A DNA stretch of 64,000 nucleotides from Negativicutes bacterium (GCA_031292015.1 JARLHY010000039.1:14920-78919); one strand, 5' to 3'. Positions 1 through 9,741 are shown, numbered from the stretch's first letter. Notes: generated by a model from the letters alone, not told the origin. Numbers and translations: made by a program.

Positions 1-1274
1 TATTTCTGCTTGGATATGCCGATACCATGCTCGCCGCTGAGGGTCCCGCCCAAAGCCAGGGCCGCCTGAAAGATTTCATCGACAGCGGCATCCACCCGCT
101 TCATTTCTTCTTCATCCTGTTTCTGGATGAGAATCTGGGGATGCATGTTGCCGTCGCCGGTATGGCCGAGAGTAGGCATACTGAGGTTATATTTGGCAGC
201 GATTTCCTTGATCCGTTTGACCATCTCAGGAACCTTGCTGCGCGGTACGGTGGCGTCTTCGGCCAGAACCGCCTTGCAACTGCGGGACAGGGCTCCGAAG
301 GCGCTCCGGCGGCCGGTCCAGAGCTGAGTCGCTTCAGCCTCGTTGGCGGCGACTCTCACCTCTCTGGCACCGCAGGCCTTACAGGTGTCGGCAACTTTGA
401 CGATCTGGCGGTCGACCTCGGCGGAGCTGCCGTCCACTTCGATGATAAGCGCCCCCGCCGCGTCCAGAGGCAGGCCGGAGGGCTTGAAGGCTTCGATAAG
501 CTGCATGGTTTCCTGGTCCATGAGTTCCAGGGTGGTTGGGATGATCCGCTGCTTGATGATGTCGGACACGGTCTGAGCGGCGGCGTCAAGGCTGTCGAAC
601 ATGGCCAGCAATGTACGCTTGGCTTCCGGCAGCGGCAAGAGCTTGACGGTGATTTCGGTGATGACGCCCAGCGTACCTTCCGAGCCGGCGAACAGGCGGA
701 TCAGGTCATAGCCACTGACATTTTTGATGGTTTTGCCGCCCACCCGGACCACTTCGCCGGTGGGAGTCACAAACTCCAGTCCAAGGATATAGTCTTTGGT
801 AACGCCGTATTTGACGCCGCGCGGGCCGCCGGCGTTTTCAGCCACATTGCCGCCCAGGGTGGACATGTACATACTCTGAGGGTCAGGTGGATAAAAGAGC
901 CCCTGCTTTTCCACCGCCTGATGAAGGGCCGCGGTGATGACCCCCGTTTCCACGGTGGCGGTCAGATTGTCGGCATCGATTTCGAGGATCTTGTTCATAC
1001 GGTGAAGCGCTATGACCACGCCGCCCTCGAGAGGGATGGAGCCGCCGGACAGATTGGTGCCGCCGCCGCGGGGCACCACCGGAAACTTGTATTCGTTGGC
1101 CAGTTTCATGACAGCGGCAATCTCCTCGGTCTTGACCGGCGCAATGACACAGTCAGGCAGGTGATCGTACGGCGTCGAGTCGTAGGAGTAGCATATCAGG
1201 TCTTCTTTGGTGGTGAACACGTTTTCCCGGCCAAGGATAGCGGTTAGTTTGTTGACCACTTGGGAATCAAGCAC
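1..1274 (-). CDS. glcD: FAD-linked oxidase, GlcD type (3' end outside window)
   Basis: Glycolate/lactate-type dehydrogenase subunit that would oxidise a 2-hydroxy acid to the 2-oxo acid. A FAD_binding_4 (PCMH) fold covers residues 40-180, with RGGGTNLSGG near residue 70 as the FAD-pyrophosphate loop. A FAD-oxidase C-terminal domain follows and reaches the typical GEHGIG motif near residue 420, so only a few tens of residues are missing. The start is GTG at 1274, six bases after GGAGGA. It is the last visible gene of the operon and lies 60 nt after iorB. No Fe-S partner (GlcF) is visible here. The exact substrate is unknown. Confidence 0.9.
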   Translation of the reverse strand, partial: MLDSQVVNKLTAILGRENVFTTKEDLICYSYDSTPYDHLPDCVIAPVKTEEIAAVMKLANEYKFPVVPRGGGTNLSGGSIPLEGGVVIALHRMNKILEIDADNLTATVETGVITAALHQAVEKQGLFYPPDPQSMYMSTLGGNVAENAGGPRGVKYGVTKDYILGLEFVTPTGEVVRVGGKTIKNVSGYDLIRLFAGSEGTLGVITEITVKLLPLPEAKRTLLAMFDSLDAAAQTVSDIIKQRIIPTTLELMDQETMQLIEAFKPSGLPLDAAGALIIEVDGSSAEVDRQIVKVADTCKACGAREVRVAANEAEATQLWTGRRSAFGALSRSCKAVLAEDATVPRSKVPEMVKRIKEIAAKYNLSMPTLGHTGDGNMHPQILIQKQDEEEMKRVDAAVDEIFQAALALGGTLSGEHGIGISKQK

Positions 1275-1294
1275 AGATATTCCTCCGCTTCTAA

Positions 1295-1319
1295 ATGGCC
1301 CGCTTGTCTGGCGGGCCAT
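1295..1319 (-). other. Intercistronic hairpin between iorB and glcD
   Basis: A 9-bp perfect inverted repeat (ATGGCCCGC / GCGGGCCAT) with a 7-nt loop lies between the iorB stop and the glcD ribosome-binding site. On the minus strand it is followed by TTTAGAAG, which is a weak terminator tail. On the plus strand a T-rich run follows but no plus gene is present. It may tune glcD expression or protect the upstream mRNA end. Confidence 0.5.
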
Positions 1320-1334
1320 CTCTTTCTTTTTTTT

Positions 1335-1931
1335 CTAGCTGCGGGCCCCTACCAGGTTCCGGCCGCAGTTGAACGCAAGCTTGTCGGCTTCATGGAATTT
1401 GGCATCCACCATGGAAAGCAGCTTGTTCAGCACGGCGTCGGCCGGCAGAATATCGCTGATTATTGTGAACGCACCCAGCATGATGACGTTGGTGAGCAGG
1501 ACATTGCCCAGCTCCCTGGCAGCCTCGGTGGCGTTGATGAAATGGCCGTTAAGCCCCTTGGCCTTGATCTCGGCGATCATCTGCTCCTGGCTGGGATACT
1601 CGTCAACCTTGAGGTTGGCCAAAATGGTCGGTACCGGAGCGGTGTTGATGATGAAGGAACCCTTCTTGTTCAGCATATTGATGTAACGGATAGCTTCCAG
1701 CGGTTCAAAGCCAAGCAGTACGTCGGCCTGACCCTGCGGGACCAGGGGTGAGAAGATTTCCTTGTCGGAGATGCGAACATGGGAGAGGACCGACCCGCCG
1801 CGTTGGGCGGCGCCTTTGGTTTCGGTGTTCACTACGTTGAACCCGGCGTCCATCGCGCACTTGGCGACAGCCTGGGAAGCCAGGATGTTACCCTGCCCGC
1901 CGACGCCGGCGATTACCAGATCAAATTTCAC
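1335..1931 (-). CDS. iorB: Indolepyruvate ferredoxin oxidoreductase beta subunit (IorB)
   Basis: Gamma/beta-type pyruvate:ferredoxin oxidoreductase domain of 198 aa. With IorA it decarboxylates aryl- or branched 2-oxo acids to acyl-CoA and reduces ferredoxin. The N-terminus VIAGVGGQGNILAS is the family signature. The GTG start overlaps the iorA stop by 4 nt (GTGA) and follows an AAGGGGGG ribosome-binding site, so the two subunits are translationally coupled. The operon context suggests the oxo acid may come from the dehydratase and aldolase steps encoded upstream, but the substrate is inferred. Confidence 0.92.
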   Translation of the reverse strand: MKFDLVIAGVGGQGNILASQAVAKCAMDAGFNVVNTETKGAAQRGGSVLSHVRISDKEIFSPLVPQGQADVLLGFEPLEAIRYINMLNKKGSFIINTAPVPTILANLKVDEYPSQEQMIAEIKAKGLNGHFINATEAARELGNVLLTNVIMLGAFTIISDILPADAVLNKLLSMVDAKFHEADKLAFNCGRNLVGARS

Positions 1932-3742
1932 TTGATGGCCCCCCTTTTGCAAACAGATAAGCAGACGCCGCAGCCGTTGCAGGCGCTGGTGTCGATGGAA
2001 GCTTTGCCGCCCTGCAGGATGATGGCCGGGCAACCGAAAGTCCGGACGCAGATGCCGCAGCCATTGCAGACTTCGGCGTCAACAGCGACGTTTTTCGGTA
2101 CAAAGGACAACATCCCTTCCCGGCTGAACCGCAGATAACACAGAGCCTCGGCCACAACCACCTTAACCCCTTTTTCGGCGGTGGCGGCGGCGATGACTTT
2201 CGCCGTCTCCTCGACGTTATAGGGGTTGCAGCGGAACACCTTGGCCCCCATCGCCGCAGCTACCGCGCCGGGTTCGATGGGACTGATCTTTTCGTGGAGG
2301 TTGTTCTGGCTGCCGGGATGCGGCTGGAAGCCGGTCATGGCGGTGGTGGAGTTGTAGGCGACGACCACGGTGATGTCGGCGCCGTTATAAATGGCGCTGG
2401 CCAAGCCGGTCAGCCCGTTGTGGAAGAAGGTCGAATCCCCAATGAGGGCGTAGACCGGTTTGTCGAAGCCGGCGGCTTTAATCCCGTAAGCCATGGGGAT
2501 GGACGAACCCATACAGTAGATGGTGGCCTGCAGTTTCATCGGCTCGAAGGTCCCGGCGTCGTGACAGCCAATATCGCCGGTTACGACGCCGCCGTTTTTG
2601 CGGACGACTTCCTTCATGGCGATCAGGAGGCCGCGATGGCTGCAGCCGGAACACTGGGTCCTGGTCCGGGCGGGGACGTACTGACGTTGTCCGGCTTCCG
2701 GATAGGGTTTGTCGGCTATGGCGCTTTCGATTCCAGTCAGGACGAGGTTGGCCGAAAGCTCGCCCTCTTTAGGCAGATAGGCGTCGCGGCCAAGGACTTC
2801 CAGAGTAATCTTATGTTCAAAGCAAAGTTTCTTGATCAGGTTCTCGACCACCGGCTCAACTTCTTCGAATACAACGACTTTTTTCAAGCCTTTGACAAAT
2901 TCAAGAACCTTCTTTTCCGGCAGCGGCAGGGTGGAAAGTTTTAGGACCGGCAACTTTTTGCCGTAGATCTGCTCGGCTTCCTTCAGGAAAGCATAGCCGA
3001 TGCCACAGCCGACGAAGCCCACTTCACCCGCAGCCGGCTCGATCCAGTTGAAGGGGGACTCTTCCATCAGAGCCTTCAGTTCCTGTTGTTTCTCGTTCAG
3101 CCAGCGGTGGCGCATTTTCGGACGCAGTTCACCGCCGTATTCCTTCTCGACAACAGCCGACATGACGAACCGGCTGCGGTCGATGATGAAATCAGGTTTG
3201 CGGTGGACAGGATTCATTTCGCCGCAGGTGATCAAGCCACCGGCGTGATTGATCCGCATGACCGGGCGCAGGGCGTATACCAGTTGAGTCTTCTCCGACA
3301 GTTCGAAGGCGACTCTGGTCATTTCGTAAGCTTCCTGCACACTGGAGGGATCAAAGATCGGCAGGTGGGCGTAGGTATGAATCAGCACCCTGGTATCCTC
3401 TTCACACTGCGAGGAAAGGCCGCCGGGATCGTCGGCGGAAATGAGCACAAGCCCGGCTTGGATACCGGTAAAATTGACGTGCATCAGAAAGTCGGTTGCG
3501 GCGTTGGTACCGTTGTGTTTCATGACGGCCATCGCCCGCTGGTTGGTCAACGACGCCGCTGTAGCCACCTCAAAGGCGTGCTTTTCGTTGGTGGACCACT
3601 CTGCGTATACTCCCGGATAAGTGGCGCAGTTGTCGACGATTTCAGTGGCCGGCGTGCCGGGATAACCGGCTACCACTTTAACCCCCGCTTCCGCCGCTGC
3701 CCGAGCAATGGCATCATTGCCCAGCATGAACTGTTTTTCCAT
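1928..3742 (-). CDS. iorA: Indolepyruvate ferredoxin oxidoreductase alpha subunit (IorA)
   Basis: Catalytic thiamine-diphosphate subunit of 604 aa. The N-terminal pyrimidine-binding domain begins around GYPGTPATEI. The central TPP-binding region carries GDIGCHDAG and GDSTFFHNG followed by NSTTAMTG. The C-terminus holds two Fe-S cluster motifs, CNGCGICVRTFGCP and CNGCGVCLSVC, as in characterised IorA. The start at 3742 follows GGGAGG by 7 nt; an ATG 15 nt upstream would overlap that site. It lies 30 nt after the dehydratase gene and overlaps iorB. Confidence 0.93.
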   Translation of the reverse strand: MEKQFMLGNDAIARAAAEAGVKVVAGYPGTPATEIVDNCATYPGVYAEWSTNEKHAFEVATAASLTNQRAMAVMKHNGTNAATDFLMHVNFTGIQAGLVLISADDPGGLSSQCEEDTRVLIHTYAHLPIFDPSSVQEAYEMTRVAFELSEKTQLVYALRPVMRINHAGGLITCGEMNPVHRKPDFIIDRSRFVMSAVVEKEYGGELRPKMRHRWLNEKQQELKALMEESPFNWIEPAAGEVGFVGCGIGYAFLKEAEQIYGKKLPVLKLSTLPLPEKKVLEFVKGLKKVVVFEEVEPVVENLIKKLCFEHKITLEVLGRDAYLPKEGELSANLVLTGIESAIADKPYPEAGQRQYVPARTRTQCSGCSHRGLLIAMKEVVRKNGGVVTGDIGCHDAGTFEPMKLQATIYCMGSSIPMAYGIKAAGFDKPVYALIGDSTFFHNGLTGLASAIYNGADITVVVAYNSTTAMTGFQPHPGSQNNLHEKISPIEPGAVAAAMGAKVFRCNPYNVEETAKVIAAATAEKGVKVVVAEALCYLRFSREGMLSFVPKNVAVDAEVCNGCGICVRTFGCPAIILQGGKASIDTSACNGCGVCLSVCKRGAIK

Positions 3743-3772
3743 GTACTTGCCTCCCATCGATAGTTGATTGTT

Positions 3773-5494
3773 CTATTTCATGTACGCGCCGGCCATAGCC
3801 GAGACAGCGTTCTGAGTATAGCGTTTCAGGATGCCTCTGTGAGGCTTGCGCGGCGGAAGCTTCCAGGCGGCCTGTGTTGCCGCCAGCACTTTCGTGACTA
3901 CTTCCGGCGTTTTGGGCTGGCCGGCCAGCCCGACGATATCCAGCTTTCTTCCCGGAATATCGAGTTCGATCAGGTCGCCGTCTTCGACCAGAGCCAGCGG
4001 CCCGCCTTCGACCGCCTCAGGCGAGATGTGGCCGACGCACGGTCCCCGGGTGGCCCCGGAAAAGCGCCCATCAGTCACGATGGCGACGGTACCGTCCAGC
4101 TTGTCGTCAAAAACGATGGCATCGGTGGTCATATACATCTCCGGCATGCCGGACCCTTTAGGCCCTTCATAGCGGATGACCACCACCGCACCCGGCTCGA
4201 TCCGGCCTGCGATAATGGCGGTTTGCGCGTCTTCCTCGCTGTTGAAGACAGCTGCCGGGCCAATGTGCTTCTGCATCGAAGGCACCACCGCCGAGTACTT
4301 GACCACCGCTCCGTCGGGAGCGAGGTTTCCGCCCAGGACGGCAATGGACCCGTACTTGGCAGATTTTTCGGGGGTCCTGATAATTTCCTCGGCCGGGATG
4401 TTGAAAGTCTTCAGGTGGTTCAGACAGCGCTCGAAAAATCCTTCTTTCCAGAGCATCTCAAGGTTTTCGCCCAAGGGACGCCCGGTGACTGTCATCACAT
4501 TGAGGTCGAGATGGTCTTTGATCAGCCACTGGATCATCGGTATTCCGCCGGCGAACCAGAACAGTTCAGACACGTATTTGCCGCTGGGCTGAATATTAGT
4601 CAGGTATTTGACTTCCTGTCCCAGGGTATCAAACAGTTTGGGATCGAGTTTCAGGTCAAGCTCGTGGGCGATGGCCGGCAGGTGAATCAGGGCGTTGGTG
4701 CTGCCGCCGATGGCCGCATGAACCTTGATGGCGTTCAGGAAAGCCGCTTTGGTCAGTACTTTTCTGGCGGTGATGTCTTTGTCGGCAAGATACATAATCC
4801 TTTTGCCGGCAATCCGGGCCATGCGCCTGATATCCATGAAAGTGGCCGGCATCAGGGCCGTGCCGGGCAGAGCCATACCCAAGGCCTCGGACATGCACTG
4901 CATGGTGCTGGCGGTGCCCATGAACTGACAGGCGCCACAGGTCGGGCAGCCGGTCAGCTTGTAATTGCGGATCTCATCGGCTGTAACCTGGCCTTTTTTA
5001 GACCGGGCCGACAGGGGGCCGGCCAGGCCGGAAGTAGAATTATCGGGGCCGGCACGCATCGAACCGCTGGGGATGTGGATGGTAGGAACGTCCATGCGGG
5101 CCGAGGCGATGAGGTGCGCCGGTACCGACTTGTCACAGCCGGACAGCAGGATCATCCCGTCCCAGGGGATAACCGAAGCATGGATTTCCACCATGTCGGC
5201 GATAATCTCGCGGGAGGCCAGAATATAGTTCATACCGTCGTGCCCCTGAGCCCAGCCGTCGCAAATATCGGTGACATGGAACTGGGCCGGTTTGCCGCCG
5301 GCTTCGTAGATCCCTGTGCAAGCCTCGTTGCTTAAAACATCCAGATGGTAACTGCCGGGATGGCTGTCACCCTGAACGTCATCCACCAGGATATGCGGCT
5401 TTTCGATATCCTCCTCGCTCCAGTTCATACCCATCCTCAGGGCATCGGACTGGACCCACAGGTTGCGGACATCGCGGCATCGCTGTTTTGCCAT
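3773..5494 (-). CDS. Dihydroxy-acid / sugar-acid dehydratase (IlvD/Edd family)
   Basis: Fe-S dehydratase of 573 aa that converts a 2,3-dihydroxy acid or aldonate to the 2-keto-3-deoxy acid. Cluster cysteines appear in GCDKSVPA and [16 protein letters not shown], and the C-terminal [21 protein letters not shown] block is typical. The start at 5494 follows AGGAGGATTTACTT. No valine or isoleucine synthesis gene is nearby. An HpaI aldolase, a LarA-like protein and an IclR regulator are, which favours a sugar-acid dehydratase over biosynthetic IlvD. Exact substrate unknown. Confidence 0.85.
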   Translation of the reverse strand: MAKQRCRDVRNLWVQSDALRMGMNWSEEDIEKPHILVDDVQGDSHPGSYHLDVLSNEACTGIYEAGGKPAQFHVTDICDGWAQGHDGMNYILASREIIADMVEIHASVIPWDGMILLSGCDKSVPAHLIASARMDVPTIHIPSGSMRAGPDNSTSGLAGPLSARSKKGQVTADEIRNYKLTGCPTCGACQFMGTASTMQCMSEALGMALPGTALMPATFMDIRRMARIAGKRIMYLADKDITARKVLTKAAFLNAIKVHAAIGGSTNALIHLPAIAHELDLKLDPKLFDTLGQEVKYLTNIQPSGKYVSELFWFAGGIPMIQWLIKDHLDLNVMTVTGRPLGENLEMLWKEGFFERCLNHLKTFNIPAEEIIRTPEKSAKYGSIAVLGGNLAPDGAVVKYSAVVPSMQKHIGPAAVFNSEEDAQTAIIAGRIEPGAVVVIRYEGPKGSGMPEMYMTTDAIVFDDKLDGTVAIVTDGRFSGATRGPCVGHISPEAVEGGPLALVEDGDLIELDIPGRKLDIVGLAGQPKTPEVVTKVLAATQAAWKLPPRKPHRGILKRYTQNAVSAMAGAYMK

Positions 5495-5545
5495 AAGTAA
5501 ATCCTCCTCTTCATCTGCCGGGAAGACCGGGCAGACTGTCGTCAA

Positions 5546-6814
5546 TCAGATCAGATTGCCTGCGGCGTCGAACTTCATCGCCTCCGGCGAACCGCAGATC
5601 TCGATGTCGGGGTTGGCCTCGGCCTCCGGGAGCAGAGCCTCGGAAATGTAGATTTCTCCTAAAGAGAGGGTGTCCTTGATCCTAACCAGCCGAACCTTGG
5701 TAAGATCCCGGGCAAAGCAGGTCTTTATGGCGGCCTGGAGCGCTTCCTTATCGGACTCCAGCACCATGGGGACGCGGATCGGTTCGCACACCGTCGAGGT
5801 CAGGGCGTTGGCGTAGGTGGGATCCCAGTCGACCTTATTGAGCAGTTTGCGGGTGGTAAAATCGGCGGCGCCCATGCCATTGCCGTTGCCGTGGGTTTTT
5901 TCCGTCAGGTCCAGCACTACCAGTTTGTTGATCACCGGACCACCGCTGGCATAGGGGGTGGGGAAGCGGCCGGTGATGTTCGGATCCATGCCGTCGCCGG
6001 AAATTTCTTTGCCGATCCGGTCCACCACCAGTACATCCATAGGATCAAACATAATCCTCGGCATGTTGGCTTTGGCTGTGATGAGCATCTTCTGATCGAC
6101 CTCGATCATTTTCTCAGCCGGCACGGCGGTGATGACGGCAACATGGTCATAGGCGTTCTCGATGGTGGCGATCCCGAATAAAAAGTGGCACTTTTCCAGT
6201 TTGATCTTGGCCATTTCGACAATGTGCTCAGCCATGTGCTTGAAGCTGTAAGCATGGCAGGAATCGGCCCCTTTTTGCTTGCCAAGGCCGATGGAGAGCA
6301 TTTTGACCAGACCGCTCTCGCTGGGACCATGAAAAGCGGTGTGAGTTTTGACCCGGTTGATGACAACGATGCCGTCGGCTTCAAAGGCCTTTTTGTCGAT
6401 GAGCACCGCCAGCCCGCTGGGCAGCCGACCAACCTCCACAACCTCCATCGAAGATACGATGGGACAACCCACGCTGGCTTCGGTCACCCCGAGCTCGGCC
6501 AGCACCTGCTGCTGCCCGGCGGCTGTCGCTCCGCCGTGGCTGCCCATGGCCGGCACGACAAAGGGAACGCCGCCTCTTTTCTTGATTTCCTCCACCGTCA
6601 CCCGGGTAATGGTCGGAATTTCGGCCACGCCCCTGCTGCCTACCGCGATGGCGATCCGCATGCCGGGTTTGACCCTGTCGCCGACGTCCGGTTTAGCCAG
6701 TTCGCTGCGCAGCGTTCCAACCAGATCGGCTACTTCCGGGGCGGCGAACTTTTGCCGTACTTTGACCATCCGGGGCAACGGTATGTCTTGTACCAAATCC
6801 TGAATAATACCCAT
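5546..6814 (-). CDS. LarA-like (DUF2088, lactate racemase domain) protein
   Basis: A 422-aa member of the lactate-racemase/DUF2088 superfamily. Known members are nickel-pincer-nucleotide racemases or epimerases of 2-hydroxy acids. Conserved blocks include MGSHGGATAAGQ near residue 93 and VKTHTAFHGP with ESGLVKMLSIGLGKQKG near residue 155-180. It starts 7 nt after AAGGAGG. It sits between the aldolase and the sugar-acid dehydratase, so an epimerase step on an aldonate or hydroxy acid is the simplest reading. No larB, larC or larE cofactor genes are in the window, so nickel dependence is unproven. Confidence 0.8.
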   Translation of the reverse strand: MGIIQDLVQDIPLPRMVKVRQKFAAPEVADLVGTLRSELAKPDVGDRVKPGMRIAIAVGSRGVAEIPTITRVTVEEIKKRGGVPFVVPAMGSHGGATAAGQQQVLAELGVTEASVGCPIVSSMEVVEVGRLPSGLAVLIDKKAFEADGIVVINRVKTHTAFHGPSESGLVKMLSIGLGKQKGADSCHAYSFKHMAEHIVEMAKIKLEKCHFLFGIATIENAYDHVAVITAVPAEKMIEVDQKMLITAKANMPRIMFDPMDVLVVDRIGKEISGDGMDPNITGRFPTPYASGGPVINKLVVLDLTEKTHGNGNGMGAADFTTRKLLNKVDWDPTYANALTSTVCEPIRVPMVLESDKEALQAAIKTCFARDLTKVRLVRIKDTLSLGEIYISEALLPEAEANPDIEICGSPEAMKFDAAGNLI

Positions 6815-6894
6815 AACCAGTCCTCCTTGAAAGTTTATCGCGCACCAGCCTTGGTCTTTGGCCTTGCGGTGCGGTTTTTAACCGCGCCGGCCGA

Positions 6895-7656
6895 TTATCC
6901 TTGTTTAAAAGCTTTTACTTTTTGGCTGAAGACTTCATAGAGCAGACCGACATCAGCGGCGAAGGAGATATATTGCACGCCAAGTTTCTTCCATTTTACG
7001 GCCGCTTCGACGTCGTCAACAAAAAAGCCGATAGCTACTCCCGTTTTACGTCCAAGTTCCATGGTTTTCTGCATCTCGGCCACCAGCATCGGGTGGTCGA
7101 CCTGACCGGGGATTCCCAGCGACGCCGATAAATCATAGGGCCCGATGAACAGAACATCGATCCCCGGCACCGAAATGATATCGGCAAGGTTGTCGATCCC
7201 TTCCTTGCCCTCTACCTGAATGATTACCGTTGTTTCATTGTTGGAATTGCCGAAATAGGCGAACTTATCGGCAGCCGAATAGCTGGCGGCCCGCACGTAG
7301 CGGTTGCAGCCCCGGGCTCCTTCCGGAGAAAACTTCGCCGCCCGGATCGCCGCCTCGGCTTCCGCCTTTTTGCCGACCTGCGGTATCTGTACCCCTTCGG
7401 CGCCGATATCCAGCGCTTTGGCGATCAGTTCGGGCTGATTGCCGTAAACCCTTACCACCGGGCTGACCCCGGCCAACTTCGCCGCCCGCACCATATCAAC
7501 AGCCCGGTCGGAGGACAGTTCGCCATGCTCGGTGTCGATGATGGCGAAGTCAAAGCCTGCCAGACCGGCTATTTCCAGTACCGCAGGATGGCAAAGATTC
7601 ACAAACGGACCGAAGAGGCGCTCTCCATTTTTGAGTTTTTCTTTTAACAGTGACAT
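6895..7656 (-). CDS. HpcH/HpaI-type class II aldolase
   Basis: A 253-aa metal-dependent aldolase of the 2-keto-3-deoxy-sugar-acid / HpaI family, which splits 2-keto-3-deoxy acids into pyruvate and an aldehyde. FAIIDTEHG, the metal ligand Glu in IIQVEGKEG and Asp in FIGPYDLSASLG are all present. GARGC with the Arg of the active-site loop is near residue 115. It is the first gene of the catabolic operon, and its upstream region holds the paired palindromes described separately. It may cleave the dehydratase product. Confidence 0.9.
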   Translation of the reverse strand: MSLLKEKLKNGERLFGPFVNLCHPAVLEIAGLAGFDFAIIDTEHGELSSDRAVDMVRAAKLAGVSPVVRVYGNQPELIAKALDIGAEGVQIPQVGKKAEAEAAIRAAKFSPEGARGCNRYVRAASYSAADKFAYFGNSNNETTVIIQVEGKEGIDNLADIISVPGIDVLFIGPYDLSASLGIPGQVDHPMLVAEMQKTMELGRKTGVAIGFFVDDVEAAVKWKKLGVQYISFAADVGLLYEVFSQKVKAFKQG

Positions 7657-7684
7657 TTCTTTTCCCCCTCTTACTTCTTATCTT

Positions 7685-7697
7685 TACACCAAGTGTA
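7685..7697. promoter_or_regulatory. Short palindrome in aldolase promoter region
   Basis: TACACCAAGTGTA is a perfect 5-3-5 inverted repeat 29-41 bp upstream of the aldolase start. It differs from the two 16-bp palindromes further upstream. It could be a regulator site or part of the core promoter; no clear -35/-10 pair could be assigned. Confidence 0.35.
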
Positions 7698-7720
7698 GGC
7701 CTGCTTGCCGAAGAAGTGCG

Positions 7721-7755
7721 ATTCACATCAGTGAACCCGGTTCGTATATGAGAAC
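7721..7755. promoter_or_regulatory. Paired 16-bp operators, probable IclR-regulator sites (aldolase promoter)
   Basis: Two 6-4-6 palindromes lie 19 bp apart: ATTCAC-ATCA-GTGAAC (7721-7736) and GTTCGT-ATAT-GAGAAC (7740-7755). The same arrangement, same spacing and same RTTC...GAAC ends occur at 9813-9847 before the dehydrogenase gene. The IclR-family gene lies between the two target promoters, so it is the likely binder. Both sites end about 65 bp or more upstream of the aldolase start. Confidence 0.7.
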
Positions 7756-7941
7756 AAAAAAGTAACTACCTCTGGATTACCACGTTCTCCATAAATTGCT
7801 TATCCCCTGCCGGTCAGCTAAAGAAAACTTGCTTAACGCCAAGCCTTGGCTGACGAACGAATCCCTCCCCGGGGCGGCGCGGCGACAACCCGGTCGCTCT
7901 TTTCCATCAGAATAATCTTACTTTCCCAAGAGAAAACAAGC

Positions 7942-8715
7942 TCAGATCTTTCCCAGACGCATCGAAACATTGGCGGCGGCAGCCTGCACCTTGCTGATGA
8001 TTTCCTGGCGAAATTCTTCGCTGACCCTGATCGCAGGCACGGTAACACTGAGGGCGGCCACGACTTTATGGGATTTATCGCCAATCGGCGCGGCGACACA
8101 AATACCTCCGGGAATGATTTCCTGGTCGTCGATGGCGTAACCCTGCCGGGCAACTTTCTCCAACTCCGGGATCAGTCCCGGCAACGAAACAATGGTATTT
8201 TCGGTATAACGCTCCAGCTGAACCTTGCTCAGGCGGGACTGGAGTTCTTCCTTGCTGAGATAAGACAGCAGCATCTTGCCGAGGGCGGTGGCGTGAGCCG
8301 GTATTTTAAACCCGATGGTGGTCACAACACTAATATCTTTGGTTCCCTGGCATTTAGCGATATAGACCACGAACCGTCCGTCCAGGATAGCCGCGTGGGA
8401 AGTTTCCCCCAGTTCATCACTGAGTTTTTTTATCCCGTACCAGATTTCGCGGGACATATTGGTGTTGTTAATACAGGAGGCGCTCACCTGAATCAGTTTC
8501 ATTCCGGGATAATACACCCGCATGTCCGGATCGAAATGGATGTAGTCGCGATTGGTCAAATCCTGCAGTAGATAGGAAAGAGAGCTTTTCGGTATAGCCA
8601 GAAACTCCTGAATTGCCGTAAAGGTCGGCGGCTTGGCGCTATTGACGATAAACTCAATCACATCAAGGGTCCGCGTCGCGGATTTTACTATCGCCGGTTT
8701 TCGATTGTCCACCAT
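7942..8715 (-). CDS. IclR-family transcriptional regulator
   Basis: A 257-aa regulator with an N-terminal winged helix (residues 10-75, TFTAIQEFLAIPKSSLSYLLQDL) and a C-terminal IclR effector domain (AHATALGKMLLSYL, then YAIDDQEIIPGGICVAAPI). The start at 8715 is followed by an in-frame GTG. The GCGGGGGG site lies only 2 nt before the ATG and 5 nt before the GTG, so either may be used. It likely controls the flanking aldolase operon and the dehydrogenase through the paired palindromes. It probably binds a sugar acid or its keto product. Confidence 0.9.
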   Translation of the reverse strand: MVDNRKPAIVKSATRTLDVIEFIVNSAKPPTFTAIQEFLAIPKSSLSYLLQDLTNRDYIHFDPDMRVYYPGMKLIQVSASCINNTNMSREIWYGIKKLSDELGETSHAAILDGRFVVYIAKCQGTKDISVVTTIGFKIPAHATALGKMLLSYLSKEELQSRLSKVQLERYTENTIVSLPGLIPELEKVARQGYAIDDQEIIPGGICVAAPIGDKSHKVVAALSVTVPAIRVSEEFRQEIISKVQAAAANVSMRLGKI

Positions 8716-8988
8716 ATCCCCCCGCTTGCTCTTGGCGCCGCCGGGCCATGCTCGGTCATCCCGGGCGCGCATGTTTTCACCTTATGCTGATAACCAATGG
8801 ACTGGATTCCACGCCTGCGGCCTTTTTCCCTGCTCTGCAGGGTCCACGGGACCGCAAGATATCGTTGGGAGCGGCTATCGTAAAGGGACGTCCTGGCGAT
8901 CTGGCCGATAAAGCTCGATGCGACCCTTGGGGCCAGGACTTCCTATCGACACCCATTCATGCCATACCTTCTTTTTTATGCGGTCGGC

Positions 8989-9741
8989 TCAACTGGCGGT
9001 CCAGCCGCCGTCGATGGCCACGTCGGTCCCGGTGATGTAGCCGGCCCGGGATGAAGCCAAAAACACGATGAGATCAGCCACCTCTTCCGGAGTGCCGACC
9101 CGCCCCATGGGAGTGCGGGACTGAATCAGCTGAACCCACGCCGGATCGTCCATGACCTTCGCCACCATTGGAGTACCGATGAACGCAGGAGAAATGGAGT
9201 TGACCCGGACACCCTTTTGGGCCCATTCATTGGCAAGCCCTTTGGTAAACTGGGCGACACCGCCTTTGCTGGCGGCGTAGATGGTCCGCTCCGGCAACAC
9301 GACATGGGCCTGGAGGGAAGCCAGGTTGACAATCGCCCCCGTGCCTCTGGCCACCATGTGCCTTCCGATCTCCACCGAGCAGAAATACGAGCCTTTGAGA
9401 TTGATGTCCATTATATAGTCCCAGTCTTCTTCGTTGTACTCCAGAGCCGGCTTCCGGACATTAACCCCGGCGCAGTTCACCAGTACGTCAATTTTTCCGT
9501 AGCGCCCGACAAGGTCCTGCGCCATTTGTTTGATGTCGCTGACTTTGCCCACGTCGGCAGCCATAGCGTCGGCACTTAAGCCTATTTGCCGGAGGGTCTC
9601 GGCGTACGCCTTGCCTTCCTGGCCGTTTCTGCTTACGATGATACAATGCGCGCCTTCTTCGCAAAACCGTTTGACGGCAGCGCCGCCAATACCCTTGCTG
9701 CCACCTGTCACCACTACTACTTTACCGGTAAATTCACCCAT
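8989..9741 (-). CDS. Short-chain dehydrogenase/reductase (SDR)
   Basis: A 250-aa NAD(P)-dependent oxidoreductase. The cofactor motif is VVVTGGSKGIGGA near residue 10, NNAG-equivalent LVNCAGVN is near 90, and the catalytic set is Ser (NLASLQ), Tyr and Lys (YAASKGG). The start at 9741 follows AAAGGAGG by 7 nt; a longer reading frame upstream runs through the operators and is not coding. It resembles 3-oxoacyl-ACP reductase-like sugar or aldonate dehydrogenases. Its promoter shares the operator pair of the aldolase operon, so it should act in the same pathway. Confidence 0.88.
   Translation of the reverse strand: MGEFTGKVVVVTGGSKGIGGAAVKRFCEEGAHCIIVSRNGQEGKAYAETLRQIGLSADAMAADVGKVSDIKQMAQDLVGRYGKIDVLVNCAGVNVRKPALEYNEEDWDYIMDINLKGSYFCSVEIGRHMVARGTGAIVNLASLQAHVVLPERTIYAASKGGVAQFTKGLANEWAQKGVRVNSISPAFIGTPMVAKVMDDPAWVQLIQSRTPMGRVGTPEEVADLIVFLASSRAGYITGTDVAIDGGWTAS

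Noticed and set aside
27..1247. Long plus-strand open frame of 406 codons
   Set aside because: It is antisense to the GlcD-type oxidase, which has clear FAD motifs and a good start. The high GC of third positions opens the opposite strand. The same applies to other long antisense frames, for example 3764-5335, 31508-32374, 42474-43703 and 45051-46403.
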